The position numbers and the translations under genes are program-made. The notes beneath the pieces are model-generated. The model had not been told where the DNA came from. It saw nothing but the letters and a program-made list of their open reading frames with translations, and did not search any database. From Chryseobacterium sp. JJR-5R (GTDB lineage: Bacteria; Bacteroidota; Bacteroidia; Flavobacteriales; Weeksellaceae): a stretch of DNA of 64,000 nucleotides. This document shows, one piece after another, positions 1-8,796 of the stretch. The stretch is taken from NCBI RefSeq assembly GCF_034047335.1, contig NZ_CP139137.1, positions 3,224,001-3,288,000 of the forward strand. Reading direction: 5' to 3'. The number at the start of each line of letters is the position of its first letter. The first letter of the stretch is position 1.

Positions 1-3000
1 ACTTTGGATATAATAAAAATCTACATTCAGAATACTGGCTGTATTTACTGAAATTTTTAGGAAGATTATCACTGAGTCTTTCACCATAAGGATGATACTC
101 TACCAAAGCATTAATCTGCTGAACCTCAGTCTCAGTAGTAACCTCCATTTTAGGCTTCCATTTGATTTTCTCCCATGAAACGTTTGTATCTGAAGACACA
201 TCAAAATTCAATATTGTAATAGTGGAATCGGATACCGCTTGATTAACCAATATATCTGAAATATCAACTCCAGAGATTAGATTACCTGCTGGTGTTAATG
301 TACTTAATGAATTTCCCTTTATTAACTTATGATGATAAATCAAATTTGATGACGACGGCTGTATTACTCCGGTAGTATCTGATTTCGGAACAACAATTTT
401 ATAGATTTTAAAGTCAACATCATCAGTAAAATATTGACTGCCCATATTTGCCCAGGAAATGTTGACATGTGCTTTTTCTCCCAGTGGATTCCCTTTTTTG
501 CTAGATGCTAAATAAGAATTGGGTGCATTAAAATGATAATAAAAATTTCCATTTGCATCTTTTGCAGTATCAATTGAATTATCGACAATATAAGCAATCC
601 CAACTTCAGATACAATTTTGTCCTTGATTGGATTTTCCTTAGCACTTGCCACTACAAAAATTCTTTGTCCTTTTTGTACTTCAACAGTTTCATGAATGCT
701 AACCTGCTGCCCTGGAATTGTTAGGGTGACAGGAGATCCGATTACTGCGGAGTTTGCAGGTACATATGACGGATTATCTTCGTTTGCTTTGGTCATTGCC
801 CCTAATTCAAGCCAAAAATCTACACCATCTACTGACTGCTGCTCTAAAGTAGCATTAGCATGGACTATGATTCTACCTGATACAGGTGCTTCCCACATTC
901 TTACAATATTGCCTAAAAGTTGTGGACCTGTTTGTCCTGGCTCAATGATCTGTACTGCAGGAGCACCGTTTAAAATAACATTAGGAGTTGTTTCCGTAAC
1001 ATTAGGCTCATTATCTTTTTGTGATTCAAATTCCGGAACTCCATTTCTAATTCTGCTGTAATATACATCACCATAACTAATCAAGTCTGCTAAACCATCA
1101 CCATTTACATCTGAAAAGTATACAGGAGTATTATTATTTGACCAGTTAACATTTGCTCCGGCTGCATAATTTTTATACACAAATTCTAATCCCGCAGAAC
1201 CAATATAAGAACTTGTTTTTGAAAGCGGTGTTCCTGTTGGCCAGTTCACCGAGCTGTTAACACCTCCGAAGCCGGATCCGTAGTTTTTTCTAAACCATAA
1301 ATTTCCATTCCCTCCGTAAAAAACTTTATCCGGCAAGCCGTTTCCATCAATATCCATCAATTGGCTTTTACCGTATGTCTTATTCTCGCTGTAAGACATA
1401 TTAAACCCAACTGTATTTTTCTTATTAAAACTTACAAAAAAACATCCGGCACCACTTCCTATATTTAGGGAACCTCTAATTTTATTGATATTATCACTAA
1501 AATCTCCATTAATAGCAGAAGGATTTGCACCGTTAAAGGGCCCAACATTACCAACGTCAGTCCCAGTATTATATGTCTGAGGCTGGTCTTCAAAAATTCT
1601 TGCCGTTTTATAAGAGAACTTATGCCTGTTAAACTCATTACCGCTGCCATCCTTTTGTATAATTGCGGTTAAAAGCCTTTTATTGAACTGCCCAGCTGTT
1701 GTATTGATAAACTGATACTCTCTAATTTTTATATTAGCTCTGTAAACGGCAATTTTATTTAATATTTTAGCATCAGTAAGCTTAACTCCTGATTTATAGC
1801 TAAAAGTTCTATCAGCTCTAACCCCAGGTTCATTTTCGAAAGTGACAAATGTATTATTGCTATAGGCAATTCTTGATAAATACTTACCTTTCCCGCCCCC
1901 TTCAAAAGAGTCTGTATATTGATAAACTATTGTATTATTATAACGGTCTGTAACTTTTGTTAAATACCATCTGATTCTGTTCCCAGTAGAGTTTGAAGAA
2001 GAATTGTCCGTCAGAACTTCATTATATTCTTTCTTTATACCATCTCTATCTAATATTTCCCAGGTATAAGATGAGGGCGTATTACCTTTTCTTGTAATAT
2101 ACAGACCTTCAGTGACCCCTGTTCTGTAGTAAAATCTTGTATCAGAATTACTTCTATTTTCTTGAATTTGAATTTTATTAGGTAAATAATTATCTTTAAA
2201 TACCAATTGCTCGCCACCTATAGTATAAATTTCACTCTCTTTTGTAGGGTCAAAAACAGGAACTCCCCAACGGGTATCAATTTCTATCGTTCCTACAGAA
2301 ATGTCCCAGCCAGTTCCAGCCCAGCCGGATTTATTATCACTGTTATAAGTGACAGAAATGCTGGGTTGAAGCCCGCTGATTCCTTTAGGGATTTCTATAG
2401 GATATTGCACAACAGCAGATCCTTGTTGATTAGCACTCGGTGGTGAAATCATATTGATTTTAGATGCAGGATTGGCGATTGGGGCGTCATTTAATGCTGT
2501 GGGAGCAGAAGCACTGTTTTCAGGACTCTCGGGCTGTTTCATTACGCCGTTTATATAATCGGTTGTATTCCCAAATAATGTCTTAAAAACAACATATTTT
2601 TTTTTGGTATTGATACTATCTACAGCTATCGATACCCAAGATTTTTTAGTATAATCAAATTTAAATGCAGTAATATCATTTTCAGTATAACTGTTTGGAA
2701 GTTTAGTTTCATCATAGGGAAGATGTACAATCGTTTCTTCCGTAGCTTTTCCTTTAAACCTGAAACCATAATAATCTGCACTCACATTACTGATTGATTG
2801 CTCTATAGGAGGAAGGTCAATATTTCTCAGTCCTAATACAATCCCTGTCTCAGATCTATAAACAATATTGTTATTTAATTCTTTATAAGAATTAATTTCA
2901 GAAAATGGCTTTTGATTATCTTTTGAAATTAATTCTTCATATGTACTTTTATCTTTATTTGTGAATTTTATACTTATTTCTTTTTTATTCTCTGCCAATG

Positions 3001-3838
3001 ATAAAAATTCAAATTCATTCCCATGCATTTTAATATTTTGTTCTCCAATTTCTATAGATTCTATTGATGGAGAATCAATAAATCCGCGAATATAAAATAC
3101 TTTGTCTTTGTAAATTTTTGATACGATTTTATATGGCTTTATATTTTTTACTTTATTCTCAGTAATACGTACATTTTTTATAGTATAATAATCCCCTTTA
3201 TTTAATGCATTAAAAAGCACAAAGTTATTACCCTCTTTTAAAATTGCAGGATCAATTTCCTCACTAACTTCTGTCCATCCTGAATTTTTTTCCTTAATGT
3301 AACCGCCTATTGCATAACTTCCATTTATACTTCTGGTAACTGAATTAATATCAGAATAACCATCTATATCATATGATAATTTATAAGAACCGATCTTATT
3401 AACATTTGATAATGGAATATTGAATATATTATCTGATGGGTCAGAATCCCACTGTTTTGCATCTCGATCACCAATCTCACCAATGTACCCTGAATTTACC
3501 AAAGCTTTATCATTAAAAAACAAATTTACAGGTCGAGCCGATAGTGTTGTATTTCTTATTTTATCATTATCTATGATTGTAGCAGATTTAGAATCTATCG
3601 GTAAAGTAGATGTTTCTAATGTGGATCCATACCTTTTTTGTATCGTGGAATTGTAAACTGGCTTTAAAAAGTCACAATTGATTTTAAAAGGATTTGAGTA
3701 TTGGCTTACAGAAGGACCTTTTTCTGTGTCTTTATGCATAACTTTATACATAGTCCAGCTACACAAAGAAAGGATGATAGGTATAAACACCGGTAATAAA
3801 TCAATATATTTAATATTGAATAAAATTCTTTTTCTCAT
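1..3838 (-). CDS. Giant SpvB/Tc-toxin-B-like protein, C-terminus beyond window
   Basis: The reading frame is open from an ATG at 3838 to the left window edge (about 1279 codons), so the C-terminus is missing. Residues 1-30 hold one hydrophobic segment, suggesting a signal or membrane anchor. A long beta-rich region follows. Around residues 465-530 there is a clear SpvB/TcaC-type N-terminal domain (GSAVVQYPIEIPKG, then SVTYNSDNKSGWAGTGWDI and a TRWG motif). Calcium-binding VCBS/FG-GAP-like motifs follow near residue 824 (DIDGNGLPD) and residue 907 (DVNGDGLADL), as in the TcdB middle region. In known Tc toxins and Rhs proteins this architecture builds the hollow cocoon that encloses a C-terminal cargo; any such cargo here would lie outside the window. 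The gene starts 24 bp after the stop of the T9SS protein gene, so the two are probably co-transcribed. The family is well supported; the function as a toxin, surface protein or Rhs-like protein is inferred. Confidence 0.85.
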   Translation of the reverse strand, partial: MRKRILFNIKYIDLLPVFIPIILSLCSWTMYKVMHKDTEKGPSVSQYSNPFKINCDFLKPVYNSTIQKRYGSTLETSTLPIDSKSATIIDNDKIRNTTLSARPVNLFFNDKALVNSGYIGEIGDRDAKQWDSDPSDNIFNIPLSNVNKIGSYKLSYDIDGYSDINSVTRSINGSYAIGGYIKEKNSGWTEVSEEIDPAILKEGNNFVLFNALNKGDYYTIKNVRITENKVKNIKPYKIVSKIYKDKVFYIRGFIDSPSIESIEIGEQNIKMHGNEFEFLSLAENKKEISIKFTNKDKSTYEELISKDNQKPFSEINSYKELNNNIVYRSETGIVLGLRNIDLPPIEQSISNVSADYYGFRFKGKATEETIVHLPYDETKLPNSYTENDITAFKFDYTKKSWVSIAVDSINTKKKYVVFKTLFGNTTDYINGVMKQPESPENSASAPTALNDAPIANPASKINMISPPSANQQGSAVVQYPIEIPKGISGLQPSISVTYNSDNKSGWAGTGWDISVGTIEIDTRWGVPVFDPTKESEIYTIGGEQLVFKDNYLPNKIQIQENRSNSDTRFYYRTGVTEGLYITRKGNTPSSYTWEILDRDGIKKEYNEVLTDNSSSNSTGNRIRWYLTKVTDRYNNTIVYQYTDSFEGGGKGKYLSRIAYSNNTFVTFENEPGVRADRTFSYKSGVKLTDAKILNKIAVYRANIKIREYQFINTTAGQFNKRLLTAIIQKDGSGNEFNRHKFSYKTARIFEDQPQTYNTGTDVGNVGPFNGANPSAINGDFSDNINKIRGSLNIGSGAGCFFVSFNKKNTVGFNMSYSENKTYGKSQLMDIDGNGLPDKVFYGGNGNLWFRKNYGSGFGGVNSSVNWPTGTPLSKTSSYIGSAGLEFVYKNYAAGANVNWSNNNTPVYFSDVNGDGLADLISYGDVYYSRIRNGVPEFESQKDNEPNVTETTPNVILNGAPAVQIIEPGQTGPQLLGNIVRMWEAPVSGRIIVHANATLEQQSVDGVDFWLELGAMTKANEDNPSYVPANSAVIGSPVTLTIPGQQVSIHETVEVQKGQRIFVVASAKENPIKDKIVSEVGIAYIVDNSIDTAKDANGNFYYHFNAPNSYLASSKKGNPLGEKAHVNISWANMGSQYFTDDVDFKIYKIVVPKSDTTGVIQPSSSNLIYHHKLIKGNSLSTLTPAGNLISGVDISDILVNQAVSDSTITILNFDVSSDTNVSWEKIKWKPKMEVTTETEVQQINALVEYHPYGERLSDNLPKNFSKYSQYSECRFLLYPK

Positions 3839-3862
3839 GATAAATTATAGGTAATTAGCTTT

Positions 3863-5728
3863 TTAATAAATAATGAAATTGACTCCTTTTCCTTCTTCAG
3901 GAATAAATATTTTTATATTATAATATCCTACAACAGGTGGGATAGACATAGGAATTGTAAATTCTGAAGCAGAATTATACTCACCTTGTTTAACGAGTAC
4001 ACCAAGCCCATTAAATATTTTAATGGTTAAAGGTTTAGAAGACTTTAATTCCACTCTAATACTAATATTTCCATCTCGTGACGGGTTAGGCGACACTGTA
4101 ATTTTTTTAAATAAAGAATTGTTTTGAAGAGATACATAATCCGTAGAGTTAAGTACTGATAAATTCTTAATAATCTCACATCCTAATTTATTTTTAACTT
4201 TCAATTGATAATTACCTATTCCGGTAAGCATGTAAGGAGCAGTGTTTGTTGTCTGTCCATTTGCTGCTATCAAAGTGTAATTGAAGGAGCTGGTATTAAG
4301 ATCCAACTCAATTGGCATCCCCTGCCAAAGATAATCAGAATCAATATTTTGATTAATAATACCCTGTAAATCGAATGTTCTTACAATACTGTCATAGCCT
4401 GGTTTGTTGATGATTACCTTATAGTTGTCTGGAACTAAACTATTGAGTATAATAGGACTAGATGTAGACTGTGTATTATTTACTACTATTTGGTTTGTTG
4501 TTAAACTTTGGAGTGAATACTCGAAAGGCAGAAGATTGCTTGGAACAGAAATTTTTACCAAATTATTTCCTAATTCTTCACAGTTACTAATTAATTGAAT
4601 ATTAGCATCACTTTGATCATTATTTAAACTGAAAGTAAAATAATCAATTTCATCATTATCAATATTCCATACAATGTCCTTAAATACATATAGTGTATCA
4701 CTAATTTTTTTACCCGTAATATCTGTAGATATATCATTTTGAAAATTATTTTCATTTTGAAACAATCGTAATTTAATAGATGTACCTACAGGCTGTACTG
4801 GTAAAATAGCATATACATTAGTTTTTAAATATTGATTATTCTCCCTCTTATTTTGAACTTTCCACATTCGGTGCATATCTCGCCTTGGATGCTGTGAAAG
4901 CAGATCAACTTCCTTAAACTCCAATCCTTGGTTGTTATCTCCCCATAATAAAAAGTTCTGATTCTCTATTGATCCTGTGTTAAAATTGTTTGTTAACTTC
5001 AGACTGTCAATAGAAATAGCAACATTGCCTTTATTAGAATTTTTTGACTGCTTCTGATAAAGTTCAAAGGCATCATCTCTACCAATTCCCGTAATGCGAT
5101 TATTATAATTTTTATTTTTCTTGGAATCCCATAAGATTTGATCAGTTGAAGAAATATAATTTTTCTCGGAAATATTATTGATCATAATACCATATTTAAT
5201 AGATAAGAATGTCTCAATTTTTTTTATTTCTATGTCAGAAAGATTTCTATCAAATACTAAAACTTCAGGAATCAGTATTTTTTTATCGGATCTTTTGTTA
5301 AAAAACACCATAGAACTAATCTTTTTATTAACATCTTTCTTTGTAAAAGTCAATATTTTAGCATTGATTTCCTGATTGGTAATTTTCAAAGAGTCCATAA
5401 AATCAGTAATACCCAATGTACCAATTACAGAGCTTCCAATTTTAGCATATATTTTATTTTCCGTACCTCCAAATTTGTTTCCAACCATGAAAAAGGTAGG
5501 CTGGTTTAGACCAATATTTAATTTTTTTAAAACATTTTTATAATTGTCTTTTATTAAATGATAATTCATCAATCTCCCTTCCAGCGTATCTGATACTAAA
5601 ACAGGGTGCTGTACACTATTCTTTCTGAATGCAAGCCCAGAAATACCTCCTATCATTGATGTTTGCGAAAATAGAAGTAGCTGTAAAAAAACAAAAGATA
5701 GAGTTAATATTTTTCTTATAATTTTCAT
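3863..5728 (-). CDS. T9SS-sorted surface protein with DUF8202-like domain
   Basis: A 621-residue secreted protein. It has a signal peptide (MKIIRKILTLSFVFLQLLLFSQ) and an N-terminal region up to about residue 270 that resembles the laminin-G-like DUF8202 module of Bacteroidota adhesins (EVLVFDRNLSDIEIKKIETFLSIKYG, then RITGIGRDDAFELYQKQS). A long beta-rich middle follows. The C-terminal ~80 residues form a T9SS type A sorting domain (ITVSPNPSRDGNISIRVE, then GLGVLVKQGE and a basic-free end VNFIIY). It is therefore predicted to cross the outer membrane by the type IX system and be exposed or released. It is the first gene of a likely two-gene operon with the SpvB-like giant, which makes it a candidate surface partner of that protein. 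The binding target is unknown. Confidence 0.8.
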   Translation of the reverse strand: MKIIRKILTLSFVFLQLLLFSQTSMIGGISGLAFRKNSVQHPVLVSDTLEGRLMNYHLIKDNYKNVLKKLNIGLNQPTFFMVGNKFGGTENKIYAKIGSSVIGTLGITDFMDSLKITNQEINAKILTFTKKDVNKKISSMVFFNKRSDKKILIPEVLVFDRNLSDIEIKKIETFLSIKYGIMINNISEKNYISSTDQILWDSKKNKNYNNRITGIGRDDAFELYQKQSKNSNKGNVAISIDSLKLTNNFNTGSIENQNFLLWGDNNQGLEFKEVDLLSQHPRRDMHRMWKVQNKRENNQYLKTNVYAILPVQPVGTSIKLRLFQNENNFQNDISTDITGKKISDTLYVFKDIVWNIDNDEIDYFTFSLNNDQSDANIQLISNCEELGNNLVKISVPSNLLPFEYSLQSLTTNQIVVNNTQSTSSPIILNSLVPDNYKVIINKPGYDSIVRTFDLQGIINQNIDSDYLWQGMPIELDLNTSSFNYTLIAANGQTTNTAPYMLTGIGNYQLKVKNKLGCEIIKNLSVLNSTDYVSLQNNSLFKKITVSPNPSRDGNISIRVELKSSKPLTIKIFNGLGVLVKQGEYNSASEFTIPMSIPPVVGYYNIKIFIPEEGKGVNFIIY

Positions 5729-5878
5729 GGAATCGTTTTAAATAAAAAGAAGATATTGCCACATCTTATAAGATATGGTATTGATTAATGATTGGAAAAT
5801 GGTGTTAGGATATCACAACAGTTACTGTGAGAGAAAAGCTTTTATTATTAGTTTTAGTCTATAGGGTAAAATTTGGCA

Positions 5879-5908
5879 CAAAACTAAACATTTAATATTA
5901 TACTGCAA
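5879..5908 (-). promoter_or_regulatory. Bacteroidota-type promoter of the T9SS/SpvB operon
   Basis: On the minus strand a TTG box (5906-5908) lies 19 bp upstream of TAGTTTTG (5879-5886), matching the TTG-N17-23-TAnnTTTG consensus of Bacteroidota housekeeping promoters. It would give a leader of about 145 nt before the ATG at 5728. No experimental support. Confidence 0.45.
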
Positions 5909-6571
5909 TACATTTTTTACAAAAATTTAAGATTTATTAACAATGATACTGTAATGATAGTTTTATAAATTGCAAATGAATTGTATTATGTGCACCCTTA
6001 AAATACACTCTAAATTATAAACTAGTCTGCTTTTTATATTCATGATCTACAAACAACTTTTGATATCTAATAATAACTTCTTCTTAACTATTTCTTAAAA
6101 CTATTAGAATAGTCATATCTTAAGAAATCAGCATCTTTCTATGGTATAACAAATTTCTTCACCTAATTTCAGTATATAATTGTAAGTTTTCCACGAACCC
6201 TATCATCTTAAAAATTTCATCCTAACGCGTCTGATTTTACTTTATACTTCGGTACTAAACTTAACTAGTTCCATCTAAAAAATCAATAGCTGAATTTTTT
6301 TCTTCTCTACAGAAATTATCGATATTAGTATTATAATGTTTATTTTCTTAATAAAAGTATACTATTTGCTAAGCCGGCCGATAATGATTGAATAAGATTG
6401 TGTGGTATATTTCCTATTTTCATCAGTAATAACCTAACTTAGATTTAATTTTTCTATGCCGAATTTCAGACTTAACTATAATTTTTTATTCGCTTTCATA
6501 AAATGTTACTAAACTGATTTTACAATGATTTTACATATTGTTATCTCAGGATTTGACCATTGCAGAATAAA
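5909..6571. other. AT-rich intergenic stretch, no gene seen
   Basis: Between the T9SS operon promoter and the dnaK terminator the sequence is strongly AT-rich with many stops in all frames. I see no coding region, RNA gene or repeat. It may be decayed sequence or the far upstream region of the SpvB operon. Confidence 0.5.
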
Positions 6572-6605
6572 TAAACCGTCTTAGACTAATGCCTAAGACG
6601 GTTTA
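6572..6605 (-). terminator. Terminator downstream of dnaK
   Basis: A perfect 13-bp inverted repeat (TAAACCGTCTTAG at 6572-6584, complement at 6593-6605) with an 8-nt loop lies 33 bp after the dnaK stop codon. A T-rich stretch follows in the minus direction. Confidence 0.7.
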
Positions 6606-6638
6606 TAATATTTAGCTGTTATTACTGTTAATCAGTAA

Positions 6639-8540
6639 TTATTTTACTTCTTCAAAATCTGCATCCTGTACATCATCTGCACCTCCTGCATTATTTCCTC
6701 CCGGGTTCTGAGCACCGGCTGCATCTGCACCCGGCTGTTGGCCTGCTGCATACAATTCTTCTGAAGCGGCCATCCATGCTGCATCCAAAGCTTCAGTCTT
6801 GGCTTTTACATCATCTCCGTTCTTCGCTTCGAAAGCGGTTTTCAGTTCTGCATGAGCTGATTCAATGGCTGCTTTTTTATCCGCAGACAATTTATCACCA
6901 AATTCTTTCAGCTGCTTTTCAGTCTGGAAGATCAGTCCGTCTGCTTTGTTGAAGATTTCAACTTCTTCTTTTTTCTTGGCATCCGCTGCAGAGTTTTCCT
7001 GAGCTTCTTTTTTCATTCTTTCGATTTCTTCGTCAGAAAGACCTGAAGATGCCTGAATTTTAATGGTCTGTTCTTTACCGGTTCCTTTATCTTTAGCAGA
7101 AACGTTCAGGATACCGTTGGCATCGATATCGAAAGTTACTTCGATCTGAGGAACGCCTCTTGGTGCCGGCGGAATGTCAGCAAGATCAAATCTTCCGATC
7201 TCTTTATTGTCATTGAACATCGGTCTTTCTCCCTGTCCTACTCTGATGCTTACTGCAGGCTGGTTATCAGAGGCGGTAGAGAATACTTCAGATTTTTTAG
7301 TCGGGATCGTCGTGTTTGCTTCAATCAGTTTAGTGAACACAGAACCCATGGTTTCAATTCCTAAAGAAAGCGGCGTAACGTCAAGAAGCAATACATCTTT
7401 CACATCACCTGTCAATACACCTCCCTGGATTGCTGCACCGATGGCTACAACCTCATCCGGGTTAACTCCTTTAGACGGTTTTTTACCGAAGAATTTTTCC
7501 ACTTCTTCCTGGATGATCGGGATTCTTGTAGAACCTCCCACTAAGATAACTTCGTCAATATCGGAAGTTGACAACCCTGCGTCCTTCAACGCTTTTGCAA
7601 CAGGGTCCATGGATCTTTTTACCAATTCTGCAGACAACTGCTCGAATTTGGCTTTTGTTAACGTCTTAACGAGGTGCTTAGGGCCTGTAGCCGTAGCGGT
7701 AATATAAGGAAGGTTGATTTCAGTCTGCGGGGAAGAAGACAACTCGATTTTTGCTTTTTCAGCAGCTTCTTTCAGCCTCTGTAATGCAATGGCATCGGTT
7801 TTAAGCTCTACTCCTTCTTCAGCTTTGAATTCGTCAGCCATCCAGTTGATGATCACATCATCAAAGTCATCACCTCCTAAATGCGTATCTCCGTTGGTAG
7901 ACAATACTTCAAATACACCGTCTCCCAAATCAAGGATAGAAATATCGAAAGTACCTCCACCAAGGTCATATACTGCAATTTTCTGATCTTTATGAGACTT
8001 GTCCAAACCGTAAGCTAAAGCGGCAGCCGTTGGTTCGTTGATAATCCTTTCTACTTTAAGACCGGCGATTTCTCCCGCCTCTTTGGTAGCCTGTCTCTGT
8101 GCATCGTTAAAGTAAGCCGGCACTGTAATTACTGCTCTTGTTACTTCCTGGCCAAGGTAATCTTCAGCCGTTTTCTTCATTTTCTGAAGGGTCATGGCAG
8201 AAATTTCCTGCGGCGTATATTCTCGGTCGTCAATTTTTACTTTTACCGTATCGTTCGGTCCGGATACTACTTCATAAGGTACTCTGGAGATTTCCTTCGC
8301 ATCCTCTTTAAAGTGGGTACCGATAAATCTTTTGATAGAATATACGGTTTTCTTAGGGTTGGTTACGGCCTGTCTTTTGGCAGGATCCCCTACTTTTCTT
8401 TCTCCGTCTTCTGTAAAGGCTACGATGGAAGGCGTTGTTCTCTTGCCTTCTGCATTAGGGATTACAACAGGGTCTTTTCCCTCCATTACAGCAACGCAAG
8501 AGTTGGTTGTTCCTAAGTCAATTCCAATTATTTTACTCAT
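6639..8540 (-). CDS. dnaK: Molecular chaperone DnaK (Hsp70)
   Basis: ATP-dependent Hsp70 chaperone of the cytosol that folds and rescues proteins with DnaJ and GrpE. The 633 residues are full length. The nucleotide-binding domain opens with [18 protein letters not shown] and contains [18 protein letters not shown] and [11 protein letters not shown]. The substrate-binding domain begins near residue 390, and the protein ends in a glycine/alanine-rich tail and the acidic [10 protein letters not shown], close to the EEVD-type end. It stands alone: no grpE or dnaJ neighbour is present, as is usual in Flavobacteriia. It is followed by its own terminator. A pair of TGACA repeats lies in the upstream region. 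Confidence 0.98.
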   Translation of the reverse strand: MSKIIGIDLGTTNSCVAVMEGKDPVVIPNAEGKRTTPSIVAFTEDGERKVGDPAKRQAVTNPKKTVYSIKRFIGTHFKEDAKEISRVPYEVVSGPNDTVKVKIDDREYTPQEISAMTLQKMKKTAEDYLGQEVTRAVITVPAYFNDAQRQATKEAGEIAGLKVERIINEPTAAALAYGLDKSHKDQKIAVYDLGGGTFDISILDLGDGVFEVLSTNGDTHLGGDDFDDVIINWMADEFKAEEGVELKTDAIALQRLKEAAEKAKIELSSSPQTEINLPYITATATGPKHLVKTLTKAKFEQLSAELVKRSMDPVAKALKDAGLSTSDIDEVILVGGSTRIPIIQEEVEKFFGKKPSKGVNPDEVVAIGAAIQGGVLTGDVKDVLLLDVTPLSLGIETMGSVFTKLIEANTTIPTKKSEVFSTASDNQPAVSIRVGQGERPMFNDNKEIGRFDLADIPPAPRGVPQIEVTFDIDANGILNVSAKDKGTGKEQTIKIQASSGLSDEEIERMKKEAQENSAADAKKKEEVEIFNKADGLIFQTEKQLKEFGDKLSADKKAAIESAHAELKTAFEAKNGDDVKAKTEALDAAWMAASEELYAAGQQPGADAAGAQNPGGNNAGGADDVQDADFEEVK

Positions 8541-8614
8541 AATATTTTTATTTTTTCTGTTTTAAAATTAATTACATTCTCAATTTCTCAATATTTGTAC
8601 CATTTAAAAATTTA

Positions 8615-8634
8615 TGACAAAATGACACAATGTC
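8615..8634 (-). promoter_or_regulatory. TGACA direct repeat upstream of dnaK
   Basis: On the plus strand TGACA occurs at 8615-8619 and again at 8623-8627, an 8-bp period. The second copy also forms an inverted repeat with TGTC at 8631-8634. In the dnaK direction this reads TGTCATTTTGTCA, about 75-90 bp before the start codon and just upstream of a possible -7 box. It is not a CIRCE element. A role in heat-shock control is an inference from position only. Confidence 0.35.
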
Positions 8635-8768
8635 TGGCACCAGGCTTGTATTTCAGATAAAAACAGTCTTATCAGATACCATTAAGACAGTTCTGCATAT
8701 CCAGGAAGGAATTGAAGAATTAATCAAAGTTTAACCTGGAACATAGGGGCGGAAATGCACCGAATCAT

Positions 8769-8776
8769 TATTTTTG
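8769..8776 (+). promoter_or_regulatory. -7 promoter box of ppk-ppx
   Basis: TATTTTTG matches TAnnTTTG, 20 bp upstream of the ATG at 8797. It lies downstream of the alternative ATG at 8755, so a transcript starting here would exclude that longer start. No clear -33 box is visible. Confidence 0.45.
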
Positions 8777-8796
8777 AGAAAATTATAAACTTAAAA

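Noticed and set aside
7174..8565. Long plus-strand open frames over dnaK
   Set aside because: Antisense shadows of the highly biased dnaK codons; no domain and no start context.
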